64,000 bases of DNA. It comes from Sandaracinaceae bacterium. GTDB taxonomy: Bacteria; Myxococcota_A; Polyangia; Polyangiales; Houyiibacteriaceae. Where the stretch lies: contig JADJJE010000051.1 of the NCBI GenBank assembly GCA_016706685.1, positions 186,001-250,000 on the forward strand, in the 5' to 3' direction. Position 1 is the first letter of the stretch, and every line of letters starts with the position of its first letter. The translations under genes were made by a program, and so were the position numbers. Below, one piece after another: positions 41,767 through 50,341 of the stretch. A model generated the notes under the pieces. That model did not search any database and was not told where the DNA came from. It saw only the letters and a list, made by a program, of their open reading frames with translations.

Positions 41767-42294
41767 TCAGCGCACGATCACGTCCCCCTGCAGCGCCGCG
41801 CCGCGCCACGGCGAGAACGTCCACCGCACGCGCGCAGGGAACGTCGGGCAGCGCGTCACCACGTACGTCACGTTGCCGCCCGCAGGCAGGGTGGCGCGGC
41901 GCGGGCTGGGGTAGACCTCGGGGCCGAGGGCTGTGAGGGGCTGGACGTCGATGTCCACCTGGAAGGGGTTGGTGGCGATGCCGATGACGCCGCCGGTGAG
42001 GTAGTCCACGGTCACGCTGCGGCTCGTGGTGTTGAGGAGCACGCCCACGATGCGCACCGCGTTGCCCGTGCGCTCCACGGTGGCGGTGAAGGTCACGCCG
42101 GGGATGGGCCAGGGGACCACAGCGTCGTCCGCCACGTCGCCGAAGGTGGTGCCCGGCGTGGAGGTGATGTCGTAGGCCTCGGTGCAGGCGTCGGACGGTC
42201 CGGTGACCGTGGCGCTGCTCTCGCCGGGGGCGCTGGGCGACGCAGCGGGCGAGCCACAACCAGCAATCAGGAGGGTGAGCAGGACCACGCGCAT
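41767..42294 (-). CDS. Lipoprotein, unknown function
   Basis: A 175-residue lipoprotein with a very short signal (MRVVLLTLLIAGC, Cys at 13). After a Ser/Pro-rich linker the mature part is beta-rich: VTFTATVERTGNAVRIVGVLLNTTSRSVTVDYLTGG and VYPSPRRATLPAGGNVTYVVTRC, which suggests an Ig-like or similar sandwich. No motif gives a role. It ends 54 nt before the start of the helicase gene (both minus strand). Confidence 0.6.
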   Translation of the reverse strand: MRVVLLTLLIAGCGSPAASPSAPGESSATVTGPSDACTEAYDITSTPGTTFGDVADDAVVPWPIPGVTFTATVERTGNAVRIVGVLLNTTSRSVTVDYLTGGVIGIATNPFQVDIDVQPLTALGPEVYPSPRRATLPAGGNVTYVVTRCPTFPARVRWTFSPWRGAALQGDVIVR

Positions 42295-42345
42295 GGGGAA
42301 CAGGCTAGCGCGCGACCGGGACCTCGTCTGCAAGTCTGTGGGCAC

Positions 42346-42897
42346 TCACGGCGCTGCCACAGAGCTCGCAGGCAAGCAGGCCGACCGGAAGACGCGGCCC
42401 TCGGCGTCGCGCATCCACGTCTCCCACCCCGTCGGGCGAGCTCGGCAGCCGTACTCGTCCTCGTACGGGACACAGTCCCCTTCGGTCCAGGGCTCGGGGC
42501 CATCCACGCCCGCGTCGCTCACCGGGCCCGCGTCCGACTGGGCCACGCCGCCATCCAGGTCACCTCCGCACGCGCGTGCGGTGCAGCTGACGCCGCCGTT
42601 GCTGCACACGCACCAGTTGCAGCCGTCGTAGGTGGCGTAATAGGGCTGGGCGTCCACCACGCCGCAGGCTGTGCCGATGAAGCGAGCGTCGCAGGCGGAG
42701 TAGACCTCGACGCCGTCCACGTTGGTGAACCACCCGAGGGTCTGCGGTGGCCCTTGGTCGGGTGGGCCTTGATCGCCCCGGTCGTAGTCGTTTTCGGAGG
42801 GGTACACGCAGCAGCCCGAGACGCCCAACAGGCACAGCAGCCCCAGGAGCCTACCTCCTTGCCGCAGCAGCCAGCCGGTGCGTCCTCCGCTCAGCAT
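42346..42897 (-). CDS. Cys-rich lipoprotein
   Basis: A 183-residue lipoprotein (LLGVSGC, lipid Cys near 29). An acidic linker follows, with a central Cys cluster VYSACDARFIGTACGVVDAQPYYATYDGCNWCVCSNGGVSC, which fits a small disulfide-rich module, and a last region with C-x6-C (DCVPYEDEYGC). It is likely a surface protein of unknown function. The gene is divergent from the penicillin-acylase gene across 231 nt. Confidence 0.6.
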   Translation of the reverse strand: MLSGGRTGWLLRQGGRLLGLLCLLGVSGCCVYPSENDYDRGDQGPPDQGPPQTLGWFTNVDGVEVYSACDARFIGTACGVVDAQPYYATYDGCNWCVCSNGGVSCTARACGGDLDGGVAQSDAGPVSDAGVDGPEPWTEGDCVPYEDEYGCRARPTGWETWMRDAEGRVFRSACLPASSVAAP

Positions 42898-42981
42898 CTA
42901 GCGAATGTAGCGGACGTCACCGGGGATCACACTCACCTCCCGCTCCCCGCCCAAACTCAACCATGCATCGAATTTGTTGCA

Positions 42982-43014
42982 TTGACGCACAGGGTGGGGA
43001 AGTGTAAGGCTTAC
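42982..43014 (+). promoter_or_regulatory. Promoter-like boxes with an 11-bp palindrome
   Basis: TTGACG (42982-42987) is followed after 17 nt by TAAGGC (43005-43010), a plausible sigma-70-type pair for the acylase gene. The second box overlaps the palindrome GTAAGGCTTAC (43004-43014). The match at the minus-10 is weak, so this is tentative. Confidence 0.3.
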
Positions 43015-43103
43015 CCCTGCGGGTGTACCCATCCGCGCTCCCCACGCTGGAGGATGGAATGTCGCTCGACTTGGCTGACGTGCTTTACCCCTCCTTCTAG
43101 TTA

Positions 43104-43120
43104 TACGATAGTCTATCGTA
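43104..43120. promoter_or_regulatory. 17-bp palindromic operator in front of the acylase gene
   Basis: TACGATAGTCTATCGTA is a perfect dyad with 8-bp arms around a central T, ending 8 nt before the ATG at 43129. It overlaps a minus-10-like TTATAC at 43101-43106, so a bound protein would block transcription or translation start. The length and symmetry are typical of TetR-family operators. Its AT content stands out from the GC-rich surroundings. Confidence 0.7.
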
Positions 43121-43128
43121 GTGTTCTC

Positions 43129-45585
43129 ATGCGTACTCAAGAGTCCTCCCTCCGAATCCGATCGCTGGCCTTCAGCGGTCTCTCTCTGTGCCTCGCCCTG
43201 GGCCTCGCCTCATGCAGTGACAGCTCTCCCGCGCGCTACGAGGTCGAGGTCATCCGCACCGCCTACGGCGTGCCGCACATCATCGCCGACGACTGGGGCT
43301 CCGCGGGCTACGGCCTGGGCTATGCCTATGCGCAGGACAACTTCTGCGTGGTCATGCGTGAGATCGTGGCGTCCAACGGCGAGAGCGCGCGCTACTTCCT
43401 GCCGGGCGAGGGCGGCAACCTGAAGCAGGACTTCATCTGGCGGTACTACAACGCCGACGACCGGACCCAGCGCGAGTTCGTTCGGGAGCTGCCAGGCTAC
43501 GCGCGGCAGACCCTCGACGGCTACGTGGAGGGCATCAACCGCCACTTCCGCGAGGTGGGCGTGGACGGCCTCGCGGAAGGCCCCGAGGGCTGCCGGGGCG
43601 CAGTGTGGGCGCGCGAGATCACGCTGCTGGACCTCGCCAAGATGTACCGCAAGCTCACGTTCCGAGCCGGCACCGAGGCGCTGGCGGGCGTGATGATCGA
43701 CGCCGACGCCCCCATGGCGTCCACCGCCGCGCTCGACCCCGCCCTGCGCGAGCCGCTCAGCGCGCCCTTGGACGTGCGCCCAGAAGCCTATGCGCGCCTC
43801 GGGCTGACCGACCCGTCCGAGATGGGCAGCAACGCCGTCGCCTATGGCGCGGACGTGACGGACAACGGCCGCGGCCTGCTGCTGGGCAACCCGCACTTCC
43901 CGTGGTCCGGCATCGAGCGCTGGTACCAGAGCCACATCACCATCCGCGGCGAGTACGACGTGGCCGGCGCCAGCCTGCATGGCGTGCCCGTGATCAACAT
44001 CGGCTTCAACGGTCACGTGGCGTGGTCGCACACGGTGTCCGCCACGCGGCGCTTCGTGTTCTACGAGCTCACGCTCGACCCGAACGACCCGCTTCGCTAC
44101 GTGGTGGACGGCGAGTCGCGCGAGATCGAGCAGATCCCCGTCACCGCCGAGGCCCTCCTGCCCGATGGCAGCGTCGAGACGCGCTCGGAGACCATCTACA
44201 TGACGGAGTACGGCCCTGTGATCAACGGCGGGTCGCTCAGCGCGCTGGCGGGGGGCTGGCCCATCAGCCTCACGGGCACGATCCTGGCCGTGACGGACAT
44301 CAACCTCGAGAACACGGGCTTGGTGGAGGCGTGGGTGGAGATGGGGCGTGCCCGCAACATGGACGAGTTCGAGGACGCGCTCCGTGCGGTGACCATCCCG
44401 TGGGTGAACACCGTGGCCGCCGACCGCGATGGTCAGGCCTATTTCGGCGACGCCACGCGGACACCCGGCGTGACGGCCGAGCTGCGGGAGCGCTGCGCCA
44501 GCCGCAACTTCGGGAACATCCTCTACAGCGCCGCCGCCATCATGGCCCTCGATGGCTCACGCGCGGAGTGCGAGCTGATCACGGTGGACAGGGCCGCAGA
44601 GGGCGTGCTGCCCTACGACCAGCTGCCCACGCTGCGCACCACCGAGTATGCGGCGAACGCCAACGACACCTACTGGATCGCGAACCCACGGCAGCCCTTC
44701 GAGGGCTTCACGCCTGCCCTCGGGCCCACCGACTACGAGCAGCGCGTGCGCACGCGCCAGATGTTCCTCGAGGCTGACGCGCGCATCAACGGCACCGACG
44801 GCCGCGGTCCGGGTGGCATCAACATCGAGCAGCTGAAAGACATGATGTTCGACAGCGGGAGCTACGCGGCCACGCTCACCCTCGGCGGGTTCACCACGGC
44901 CTGCGAGGGCGTGGCCGACTGGAACGCGTATGGCGCCAACACGGCGCAGTACGCCGAGGCCTGCGCCCTGCTGGGCAGCTGGGACGGCCGGTTTCGGGGC
45001 GAGAGCGTGGGCGGCCACATCTTCTACGAGTCGTTCGTGCGGTTCGCGGACGACTTCGGCATCACGGGCGTCATCGGCGCGGGCGTATCGGATGACTACT
45101 GGCTCGTGCCGTTCGACGCGAACGACCCCGTCCACACGCCGCGCGACCTCGACCTCGCCAACCCCGTGCTCATCGAGGCGCTGCGCACTGCGCTGGCGGC
45201 GGGCGTGGACCGCTTGGTCACGGCCAGCCTGCCCATGAACGCGCCCTGGGAGGACCTTCAGTTCCGAATCGTGGGCGACGAGCGCATCCCCATCCACGGG
45301 ATGGACGGCAAGCTCGGCTTCTCGGCGATGGGGTCCACGCTCGTGGACGGGGTGGGCTACATCCCGACTGGCGGAAACAGCTACATGCAGGTGGTGACGT
45401 GGGACGACAGCGAGTGCCCAGAGGCCTATGCGCTGCTGTCCTACTCGCAGAGCAGCGACCCGGCTTCGCCGTTCTACGCGGACCAGACGCGCGCCTACAG
45501 CGAGGGCACGTGGCCGGAGTTCCCGTTCTGCGACGCCGAGGTGCGCGCGGCGCAGGTCACCCGCGAGGTGCTGGTCGGGCCTTGA
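43129..45585 (+). CDS. Penicillin-acylase-family (Ntn-hydrolase) lipoprotein
   Basis: An 818-residue exported protein of the penicillin amidase/AHL acylase family. The signal peptide ends LASC, so it is likely a lipoprotein. The alpha-subunit start VEVIRTAYGVPHIIADDWGSAGYGLGYAYAQDNF is diagnostic. The nucleophile is Ser234 in EMGSNAVAYG, where autoproteolysis would free the beta subunit. LLLGNPHFPW, FNGHVAWSHTV and NANDTYWIANP complete the active-site regions. Such enzymes cleave amide side chains such as those of beta-lactams, aculeacin or acyl-homoserine lactones. The palindrome just upstream suggests tight control. The substrate is not known. Confidence 0.88.
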   Translation: MRTQESSLRIRSLAFSGLSLCLALGLASCSDSSPARYEVEVIRTAYGVPHIIADDWGSAGYGLGYAYAQDNFCVVMREIVASNGESARYFLPGEGGNLKQDFIWRYYNADDRTQREFVRELPGYARQTLDGYVEGINRHFREVGVDGLAEGPEGCRGAVWAREITLLDLAKMYRKLTFRAGTEALAGVMIDADAPMASTAALDPALREPLSAPLDVRPEAYARLGLTDPSEMGSNAVAYGADVTDNGRGLLLGNPHFPWSGIERWYQSHITIRGEYDVAGASLHGVPVINIGFNGHVAWSHTVSATRRFVFYELTLDPNDPLRYVVDGESREIEQIPVTAEALLPDGSVETRSETIYMTEYGPVINGGSLSALAGGWPISLTGTILAVTDINLENTGLVEAWVEMGRARNMDEFEDALRAVTIPWVNTVAADRDGQAYFGDATRTPGVTAELRERCASRNFGNILYSAAAIMALDGSRAECELITVDRAAEGVLPYDQLPTLRTTEYAANANDTYWIANPRQPFEGFTPALGPTDYEQRVRTRQMFLEADARINGTDGRGPGGINIEQLKDMMFDSGSYAATLTLGGFTTACEGVADWNAYGANTAQYAEACALLGSWDGRFRGESVGGHIFYESFVRFADDFGITGVIGAGVSDDYWLVPFDANDPVHTPRDLDLANPVLIEALRTALAAGVDRLVTASLPMNAPWEDLQFRIVGDERIPIHGMDGKLGFSAMGSTLVDGVGYIPTGGNSYMQVVTWDDSECPEAYALLSYSQSSDPASPFYADQTRAYSEGTWPEFPFCDAEVRAAQVTREVLVGP

Positions 45586-45673
45586 GAGATTGAACCCACG
45601 CCCACCGATTGACGCGTTCCGGAGGGGTGTGTTAGCTGCCGAGCGCCGTTCAACCCGTACAAGGAGTTTCGTC

Positions 45674-46144
45674 GTGAAGTTCTCGAGTCTCGCCTTCGTG
45701 TTTGCGTGTGCTCTCAGCGCCTCGTTCGTTGCGGGCTGCGACGAAGAGGCGGCTTGCGACCCCGGATTCGAGCGTGAAGCGGGCGCATGCGTCGACGTGC
45801 GCCTCCGGTTCGTGGGGGATTGGACGGTATCGGACACCTGCAACGCGAGCGGCACGGACATGTACAACGTCCAGATCGCGCTCGACCCCGCGGTGCCGGA
45901 CGGGCTGCTCATCTCGGGCTTCTGGAATGCCTTCCTCGCTCCAGTGAGTGCGACTCTGAGCGGCGACGCGATCACCATCGACCGTCAGGAACCCGACGCT
46001 GACAGCTACTTCGTCCAAGGGAGCGCCGTCGAGGCCACGCCCGGCACCCTGGGGGCCAATTACAGAATCACGGGCGAGGACGACCCGACCGCCATCCTCA
46101 CGGACATCTGCCAGTCGACGTGGACCAAGCAAGAGGGCATCTGA
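45674..46144 (+). CDS. Small lipoprotein downstream of the acylase
   Basis: A 156-residue protein with a GTG start seven bases after AAGGAG. It has a lipoprotein signal ending FVAGC (Cys near 22), a Cys-containing linker (ACDPGFEREAGACV), then a lipocalin-like or beta-barrel-like set of strands beginning FVGDWTVSDTC, with YNVQIALDP, DGLLISGFWN and ANYRITGED. Its stop codon is immediately followed by the stop codon of the convergent tetR gene (no spacing). Confidence 0.65.
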   Translation: MKFSSLAFVFACALSASFVAGCDEEAACDPGFEREAGACVDVRLRFVGDWTVSDTCNASGTDMYNVQIALDPAVPDGLLISGFWNAFLAPVSATLSGDAITIDRQEPDADSYFVQGSAVEATPGTLGANYRITGEDDPTAILTDICQSTWTKQEGI

Positions 46145-46759
46145 TCACGTGGGCGGCGTGAGCGCCGGCAGCAAGATGGTGCTCACGAACGGCCGCAGGG
46201 GCCCCTTCGCGGGCGCGAGCACCAGCGTGATGGCGATGCGGATGACCCACTGGGTCAGCATCACGGGGTCGCTCTTGGCCAAGCGGCCGTCTGCCATGCC
46301 CGCCGCGATGAGGGGCGAGAACGTGGTGGTGAAGCGGTCGATCACGTCGGCGAACTGCCGATGCAAGAAGCCGCCCACCAGCTCGGGGTCGTCGGCGATG
46401 ACCTTGGCCATGACGGGGTTTGCGAGCACGTGCTCCACGGCCATGCAGACCGCCTCCACCACGAGCTCGGGGCCACTCTGTGCCCCGGTGTCGAACGCCA
46501 TGGCGCGGTCGATGAGCCGGTACACCTCGCGTGCGATGAGCAGCTGCCAGATCTGCTCCTTGGCGCCCAGGTTGCGGTAGATGGTGGTGCGCTCGACGCC
46601 CGCCTCCGTCGCGATGTCCTTGGGCGACACACGCGACCAGCCGTAACGCGACACGCAGCGCTCCGCGGCGTCCAAGTAGACATCGAGCGTGGCCGGCGGG
46701 CGGGGTGGCAGGCCAGCCCCGATGGCGCTCATGGGCGGCGGAGGCGGAGCGGCTTTCAT
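46145..46759 (-). CDS. TetR-family transcriptional regulator
   Basis: A 204-residue regulator. After a Pro-rich leader of about 20 residues, TLDVYLDAAERCVSRYGWSRVSPKDIATEAGVERTTIYRNLGAKEQIWQLL is a classical TetR helix-turn-helix (recognition helix around ERTTIYRN). The C-terminal helical domain would bind a small ligand. It lies 65 nt downstream of the di-iron gene on the same strand and probably controls the divergent pair of oxygenases at 47.8 kb, and possibly the acylase operator at 43.1 kb. Confidence 0.85.
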   Translation of the reverse strand: MKAAPPPPPMSAIGAGLPPRPPATLDVYLDAAERCVSRYGWSRVSPKDIATEAGVERTTIYRNLGAKEQIWQLLIAREVYRLIDRAMAFDTGAQSGPELVVEAVCMAVEHVLANPVMAKVIADDPELVGGFLHRQFADVIDRFTTTFSPLIAAGMADGRLAKSDPVMLTQWVIRIAITLVLAPAKGPLRPFVSTILLPALTPPT

Positions 46760-46824
46760 CGGGCGACTATGCTCCCGAGCATTCCAGCTCGCAACGAAGC
46801 CATCATGCGGTTGCGCGACGGCCA

Positions 46825-47781
46825 TCACGCCTGCGCAGCGGCTTGCATCTGCCGCGCGTGAGCTGCCGGTGGGTGCTCCAGCAGTGAGCGCGTCCAGCTG
46901 GGCAGGGGCCCGAGCGCGCGCTCGGGGATCGCGCCCGTCAGGCTCACGAGCGCGTCGGCCACGTAGTGATAGGGGTGGCTGCGGTCCACCATCATGCGGC
47001 CGTGGGCTCGCACGAAGCGGTAGGCTGGCAGGCGCTCGGTGGCGGGGCTGCGGCTGCCCACCTCGTCGAAGCGCCGGATGGCCTTGTAGAGGCGCTCCTC
47101 GTCGAGGCCCATCTTCATCAGGTTGTTCCGCATGCGCGAGAGCAGCGGCACATAGGCCAGCAGGCCTCCCAGATGCACGGGCTTCACGGTCTTGGCCGCG
47201 AACTTCAGCGCCTGTCGGGACCGCGCGTTCATGCCGACCAGCTCCATGACGTGGAAGTCGATGGCCAGGTGGCGCGCCTCGTCGCGGTTGATGAGCGCGA
47301 ACACCTGGTGGCAGACCGGGTCGGCCACCTCGTCCAGCAGCAGCTTCACCAGCGCGCCATCGAGCGCCACCTCGAGCATGGCGATGACGCACGTGAGCGT
47401 GGCGAAGTCGAGCTGGTCGGCGTGCTGGTCGAGCCACTGCATGACCAGGCGAACGTTGGTGTTGGCCACGGGGATCTCACCCGGCGCCACCATCCCCCAG
47501 CGGCGCATCAGGGCCAGCTCGGCGCGCGCGTGCTGCTCTTCCTCGCGCTCGAAGTGGTGGTAGATCGCCACGAGCTGTGGGTCGGGCGCCAGCCGTGCGA
47601 GGGCGGCGAAGCCCTTGGCGCCCACGTGCTCGATCCACACCAGGTCGCACATGAAGTCGCGCAGCTGCGCGTACTGGTCTTCGCGAATGAGCTCCTGGCC
47701 GGGCTGGTCCCAGTCCACGTCGTCGAGGTGCCAGTAACCGGCTTCGATCTTGGCGAGCATCTGCGTGAGGTCGAGCTGCAT
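46825..47781 (-). CDS. Ferritin-like di-iron protein, putative oxygenase
   Basis: A 318-residue helical protein with carboxylate/histidine pairs spaced as in ferritin-like di-iron enzymes: WIEHVG (E51, H52), HHFEREEEQHARAEL (E78-H84), MLEVALDG near 137 and NRDEARHLAIDFH near 165-177. These give the four-helix E/ExxH arrangement for a di-iron centre. The C-terminal third is basic and helical. It is likely an oxygenase, desaturase-like enzyme or N-oxygenase. It is divergent from the flavin monooxygenase and upstream of tetR, so the three may form one pathway unit. Confidence 0.75.
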   Translation of the reverse strand: MQLDLTQMLAKIEAGYWHLDDVDWDQPGQELIREDQYAQLRDFMCDLVWIEHVGAKGFAALARLAPDPQLVAIYHHFEREEEQHARAELALMRRWGMVAPGEIPVANTNVRLVMQWLDQHADQLDFATLTCVIAMLEVALDGALVKLLLDEVADPVCHQVFALINRDEARHLAIDFHVMELVGMNARSRQALKFAAKTVKPVHLGGLLAYVPLLSRMRNNLMKMGLDEERLYKAIRRFDEVGSRSPATERLPAYRFVRAHGRMMVDRSHPYHYVADALVSLTGAIPERALGPLPSWTRSLLEHPPAAHARQMQAAAQA

Positions 47782-47830
47782 GGCGGACTCCTTGTCGTTT
47801 GCGGGACTATGGGGCCCCTCGGCAGATTAA

Positions 47831-47862
47831 GCAACCAAGCAATGAAACTGTTGCACGGTTGC
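47831..47862. promoter_or_regulatory. 32-bp nested dyad in the divergent oxygenase promoter
   Basis: GCAACC (47831-47836) pairs with GGTTGC (47857-47862), and between them GCAA (47839-47842) pairs with TTGC (47851-47854), all about one centre. It lies midway in the 118-nt region between the di-iron gene (leftward) and the monooxygenase gene (rightward). It is a good candidate for a regulator site that controls both, most simply the TetR protein encoded at 46.1-46.8 kb. Confidence 0.6.
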
Positions 47863-47899
47863 CAGGGCTGTGCTTCATTAACAACAAGGAGCAACGCTG

Positions 47900-49411
47900 A
47901 TGCCGCCAACTCATGTGGATGTCCTGATCGTCGGGGCCGGACTCTCCGGTGTGGGAACGGCTGCGCAGCTGACCATGCGCTGCCCAGGGAAGTCGTTCTT
48001 GGTGCTGGAGCGGCGCGAAGCGATCGGCGGCACCTGGGACTTCTTCCGGTACCCGGGCATCCGCTGCGACTCCGACATGCACACCCTCGGGTACTCGTTC
48101 CGGCCTTGGCCGAGCGACACCATCATCACCGAGGCGGAGTCCATTCGGAGCTACATCGAGGACACCGCGCGTGAGTACGGGGTGCTCGAGCGCGTGCGTT
48201 TCCGGCACCGCGTGGTGCGCGCGTCATGGTCGTCCCGCGAGGCGCGTTGGACGGTGGACGCCGTGGTGGAGCCCACCAACGAGAAGGTCACGTTCACCGC
48301 CGGCTTCGTGGTGGGCTGCGCGGGCTACTACAACTACGACCGGGCCCACACGCCAAGCTTCCCGGGCACCGAGCGCTTCGCGGGGGACATCGTGCACGCG
48401 CAGTTCTGGGACGAGGCCTACGACTACCGCGGCAAGCGCGTGGTGGTGATTGGCAGCGGCGCCACGGCCGTCACGCTGGTCCCCGCCATGACCAAGCAGG
48501 CTTCACACGTGACCATGCTGCAGCGCTCGCCCACGTACATGGTGTCGCTGCCCAAGCACGACGCCACCGTGACGGCGCTGAAGCGGGTGCTCCCGGAGCG
48601 GCACGTGGGCGCCATCACGCGCCTGCGCAACACCGCGCTCCAGCTGGGGCTCTACAAGGTGTCGCAGCGCTATCCGGCCGCGGTGCGCAAGCTGCTACTG
48701 CGCGGGGTGGAGCGGCAGCTCGGGCCGGACGTCTCCATGCGGCACTTCACGCCGGACTACGACCCTTGGGACGAGCGCCTCTGCGTGGTGCCCGACGGCG
48801 ACCTGTTCAAGGAGCTCAACGCGGGGCGCGCGTCCATCGTGACGGACCAGGTGGAGACGTTCACCGAGTCCGGCGTGCGGCTCCGGTCGGGCGAGACGCT
48901 GCCCGCGGATCTCGTGGTGTTGGCGACCGGCCTCGAGGTGCAGCTCCTGGGAGGCGTGGCCGTCACGGTGGACGGCGTGAGCGTGGACCCGAACCAGCGG
49001 CTCACCTACCGCGCGGCCATGTTCGCCGACATCCCGAACCTGGCGATGATCTTCGGCTACGTGAACGTGTCGTGGACGCGCAAGGCCGACCTGGTGGCGG
49101 AGTTCGTGTGCCGCCTGCTCAACCACATGGACCGCCATGGCTACCAGCAGGTCACGCCGGGGCACAGCGAGGGCTTCGCCACGGACGAGCCCTTCGTGGC
49201 GCTGAAGTCCGGCTACCTGAAGCGCGGTGCCTCGGGCATGCCGCTGCAGGGGAGCGCCGCGCCGTGGCGGAACAGCCAGAACGTGTTCGTGGACACCGTG
49301 CTGCTGCGCTACGGGAAGCTCCAGGACGGCTACCTGCGCTTCACGCGTCGCCCCCGTGAGGCCAAGGTGAGTCAGCCCGCTCGCACCGTGCCGCGCGTGC
49401 TCCTGAACTGA
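47900..49411 (+). CDS. Flavin-binding monooxygenase, Baeyer-Villiger/EthA type
   Basis: A 503-residue FAD/NADPH monooxygenase. The N-terminal FAD site is VDVLIVGAGLSGVGTA (residues 7-22), with LVLERREAIGGTWDFFRYPGIRCDSDM, a signature of the EthA-like group. The Baeyer-Villiger fingerprint FxGxxxHxxxW(P/D) is present as FAGDIVHAQFWD (about 160-171), followed by the NADPH site VVVIGSGATAV. The C-terminal region has TRKADLVAEFVCRLLNHM. Such enzymes oxidise ketones to esters or sulfides/thioamides to oxides. An AAGGAG box lies eight bases before the ATG. It faces the di-iron gene across a 118-nt control region. Confidence 0.9.
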   Translation: MPPTHVDVLIVGAGLSGVGTAAQLTMRCPGKSFLVLERREAIGGTWDFFRYPGIRCDSDMHTLGYSFRPWPSDTIITEAESIRSYIEDTAREYGVLERVRFRHRVVRASWSSREARWTVDAVVEPTNEKVTFTAGFVVGCAGYYNYDRAHTPSFPGTERFAGDIVHAQFWDEAYDYRGKRVVVIGSGATAVTLVPAMTKQASHVTMLQRSPTYMVSLPKHDATVTALKRVLPERHVGAITRLRNTALQLGLYKVSQRYPAAVRKLLLRGVERQLGPDVSMRHFTPDYDPWDERLCVVPDGDLFKELNAGRASIVTDQVETFTESGVRLRSGETLPADLVVLATGLEVQLLGGVAVTVDGVSVDPNQRLTYRAAMFADIPNLAMIFGYVNVSWTRKADLVAEFVCRLLNHMDRHGYQQVTPGHSEGFATDEPFVALKSGYLKRGASGMPLQGSAAPWRNSQNVFVDTVLLRYGKLQDGYLRFTRRPREAKVSQPARTVPRVLLN

Positions 49412-49424
49412 CGCGGGCGCAGAG

Positions 49425-50276
49425 CTATTGCAGCCGCCCGAACACCACGCTGGTGCTCACGACCCAGTCCGAGTGCCGCCCGTACCAGCCGTAGCCCGTG
49501 GCGTTTCCCGCGCCGTCGGTGGTGACCAGCAGGGTGCCCTCGCCGTAGCCGCCGCCGCTTCCATCGGGGCGCGTGTCGTCTTGGTGGCCGAAGCTGGTGG
49601 CGTCGGCCGCGCGGAACACGAACGCGCCGGGCCACTCGGGGACGGGCTCGGGGCGGGAGAGCATGAAGCCCACGTGGCCGGTGGCGCCCGGGCCCCAGTC
49701 GAGCGGGCGGCGCCACGCGAACATGTCGCCGGGGCGGGCCTCGGTGAGGTGCGCGAGGCGCCGAAAGCCGCGCGAGCCGCGGTGCGTGGGCGCGCGCTCG
49801 ATGGCCTGCACGTAGTTGCGCGCCACCGGCCGGGCGCGGCCGAGGCCACGCAGGGCGCTGCGGGCGTCACGCGCCAGGATCCAGCTGACCATGCCGGAGC
49901 AGTCCCAGGCGTACTCGCCGCGCGACTCGCGCACCAGGGTGCGGTGTTGGTAGCGCGTGGTCACGAGGCGCGCGCGGATGCTCGCCAGGCGCGTGAGCAC
50001 GCGGGCCCCGGCGGGGCTGGCTGCGGGCTCGTCCGTGCGCAGCGCGATGGGCTCACGTGGGCGCGGCCGGCGGGGCGCCGGGATGACCGACGCCGGCATG
50101 TCGCTGGGCGGCGCGCTCGCGTGGGCGGGCGCTGCTCCCACGGCGCAGCCATGCTGGTGCGTGAGCGTCAGGAGCGTGAGCGCGGCAAAGAGCCCCATGC
50201 CCGCGCGGGGGAGGCGGGGGAGGCGAGAGCGCTGCTGGACTCGGCGGGACAACACGGGCATGAACGAGGCGCCCAC
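49425..50276 (-). CDS. NlpC/P60-like cell-wall hydrolase domain protein
   Basis: A 283-residue exported protein with a hydrophobic N-terminal segment (MGLFAALTLLTLTHQHG, near 27-43). The start could be one of several in-frame codons. RGEYAWDCSGMVSWILARDA (Cys126) and then GHVGFMLSRPE (His near 200) are the Cys and His of an NlpC/P60 papain-like peptidase. RPGDMFAW before it is also typical. The third polar residue is not certain. It probably acts on peptidoglycan or other peptides in the periplasm. It is convergent with the monooxygenase gene, 13 nt between stops. Confidence 0.7.
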   Translation of the reverse strand: MGASFMPVLSRRVQQRSRLPRLPRAGMGLFAALTLLTLTHQHGCAVGAAPAHASAPPSDMPASVIPAPRRPRPREPIALRTDEPAASPAGARVLTRLASIRARLVTTRYQHRTLVRESRGEYAWDCSGMVSWILARDARSALRGLGRARPVARNYVQAIERAPTHRGSRGFRRLAHLTEARPGDMFAWRRPLDWGPGATGHVGFMLSRPEPVPEWPGAFVFRAADATSFGHQDDTRPDGSGGGYGEGTLLVTTDGAGNATGYGWYGRHSDWVVSTSVVFGRLQ

Positions 50277-50341
50277 ACTCTAGCGCGCAGCCATAGAGTG
50301 GGGACGCATCCGTTCAACACCACGACCGCGCCGACATTCCC

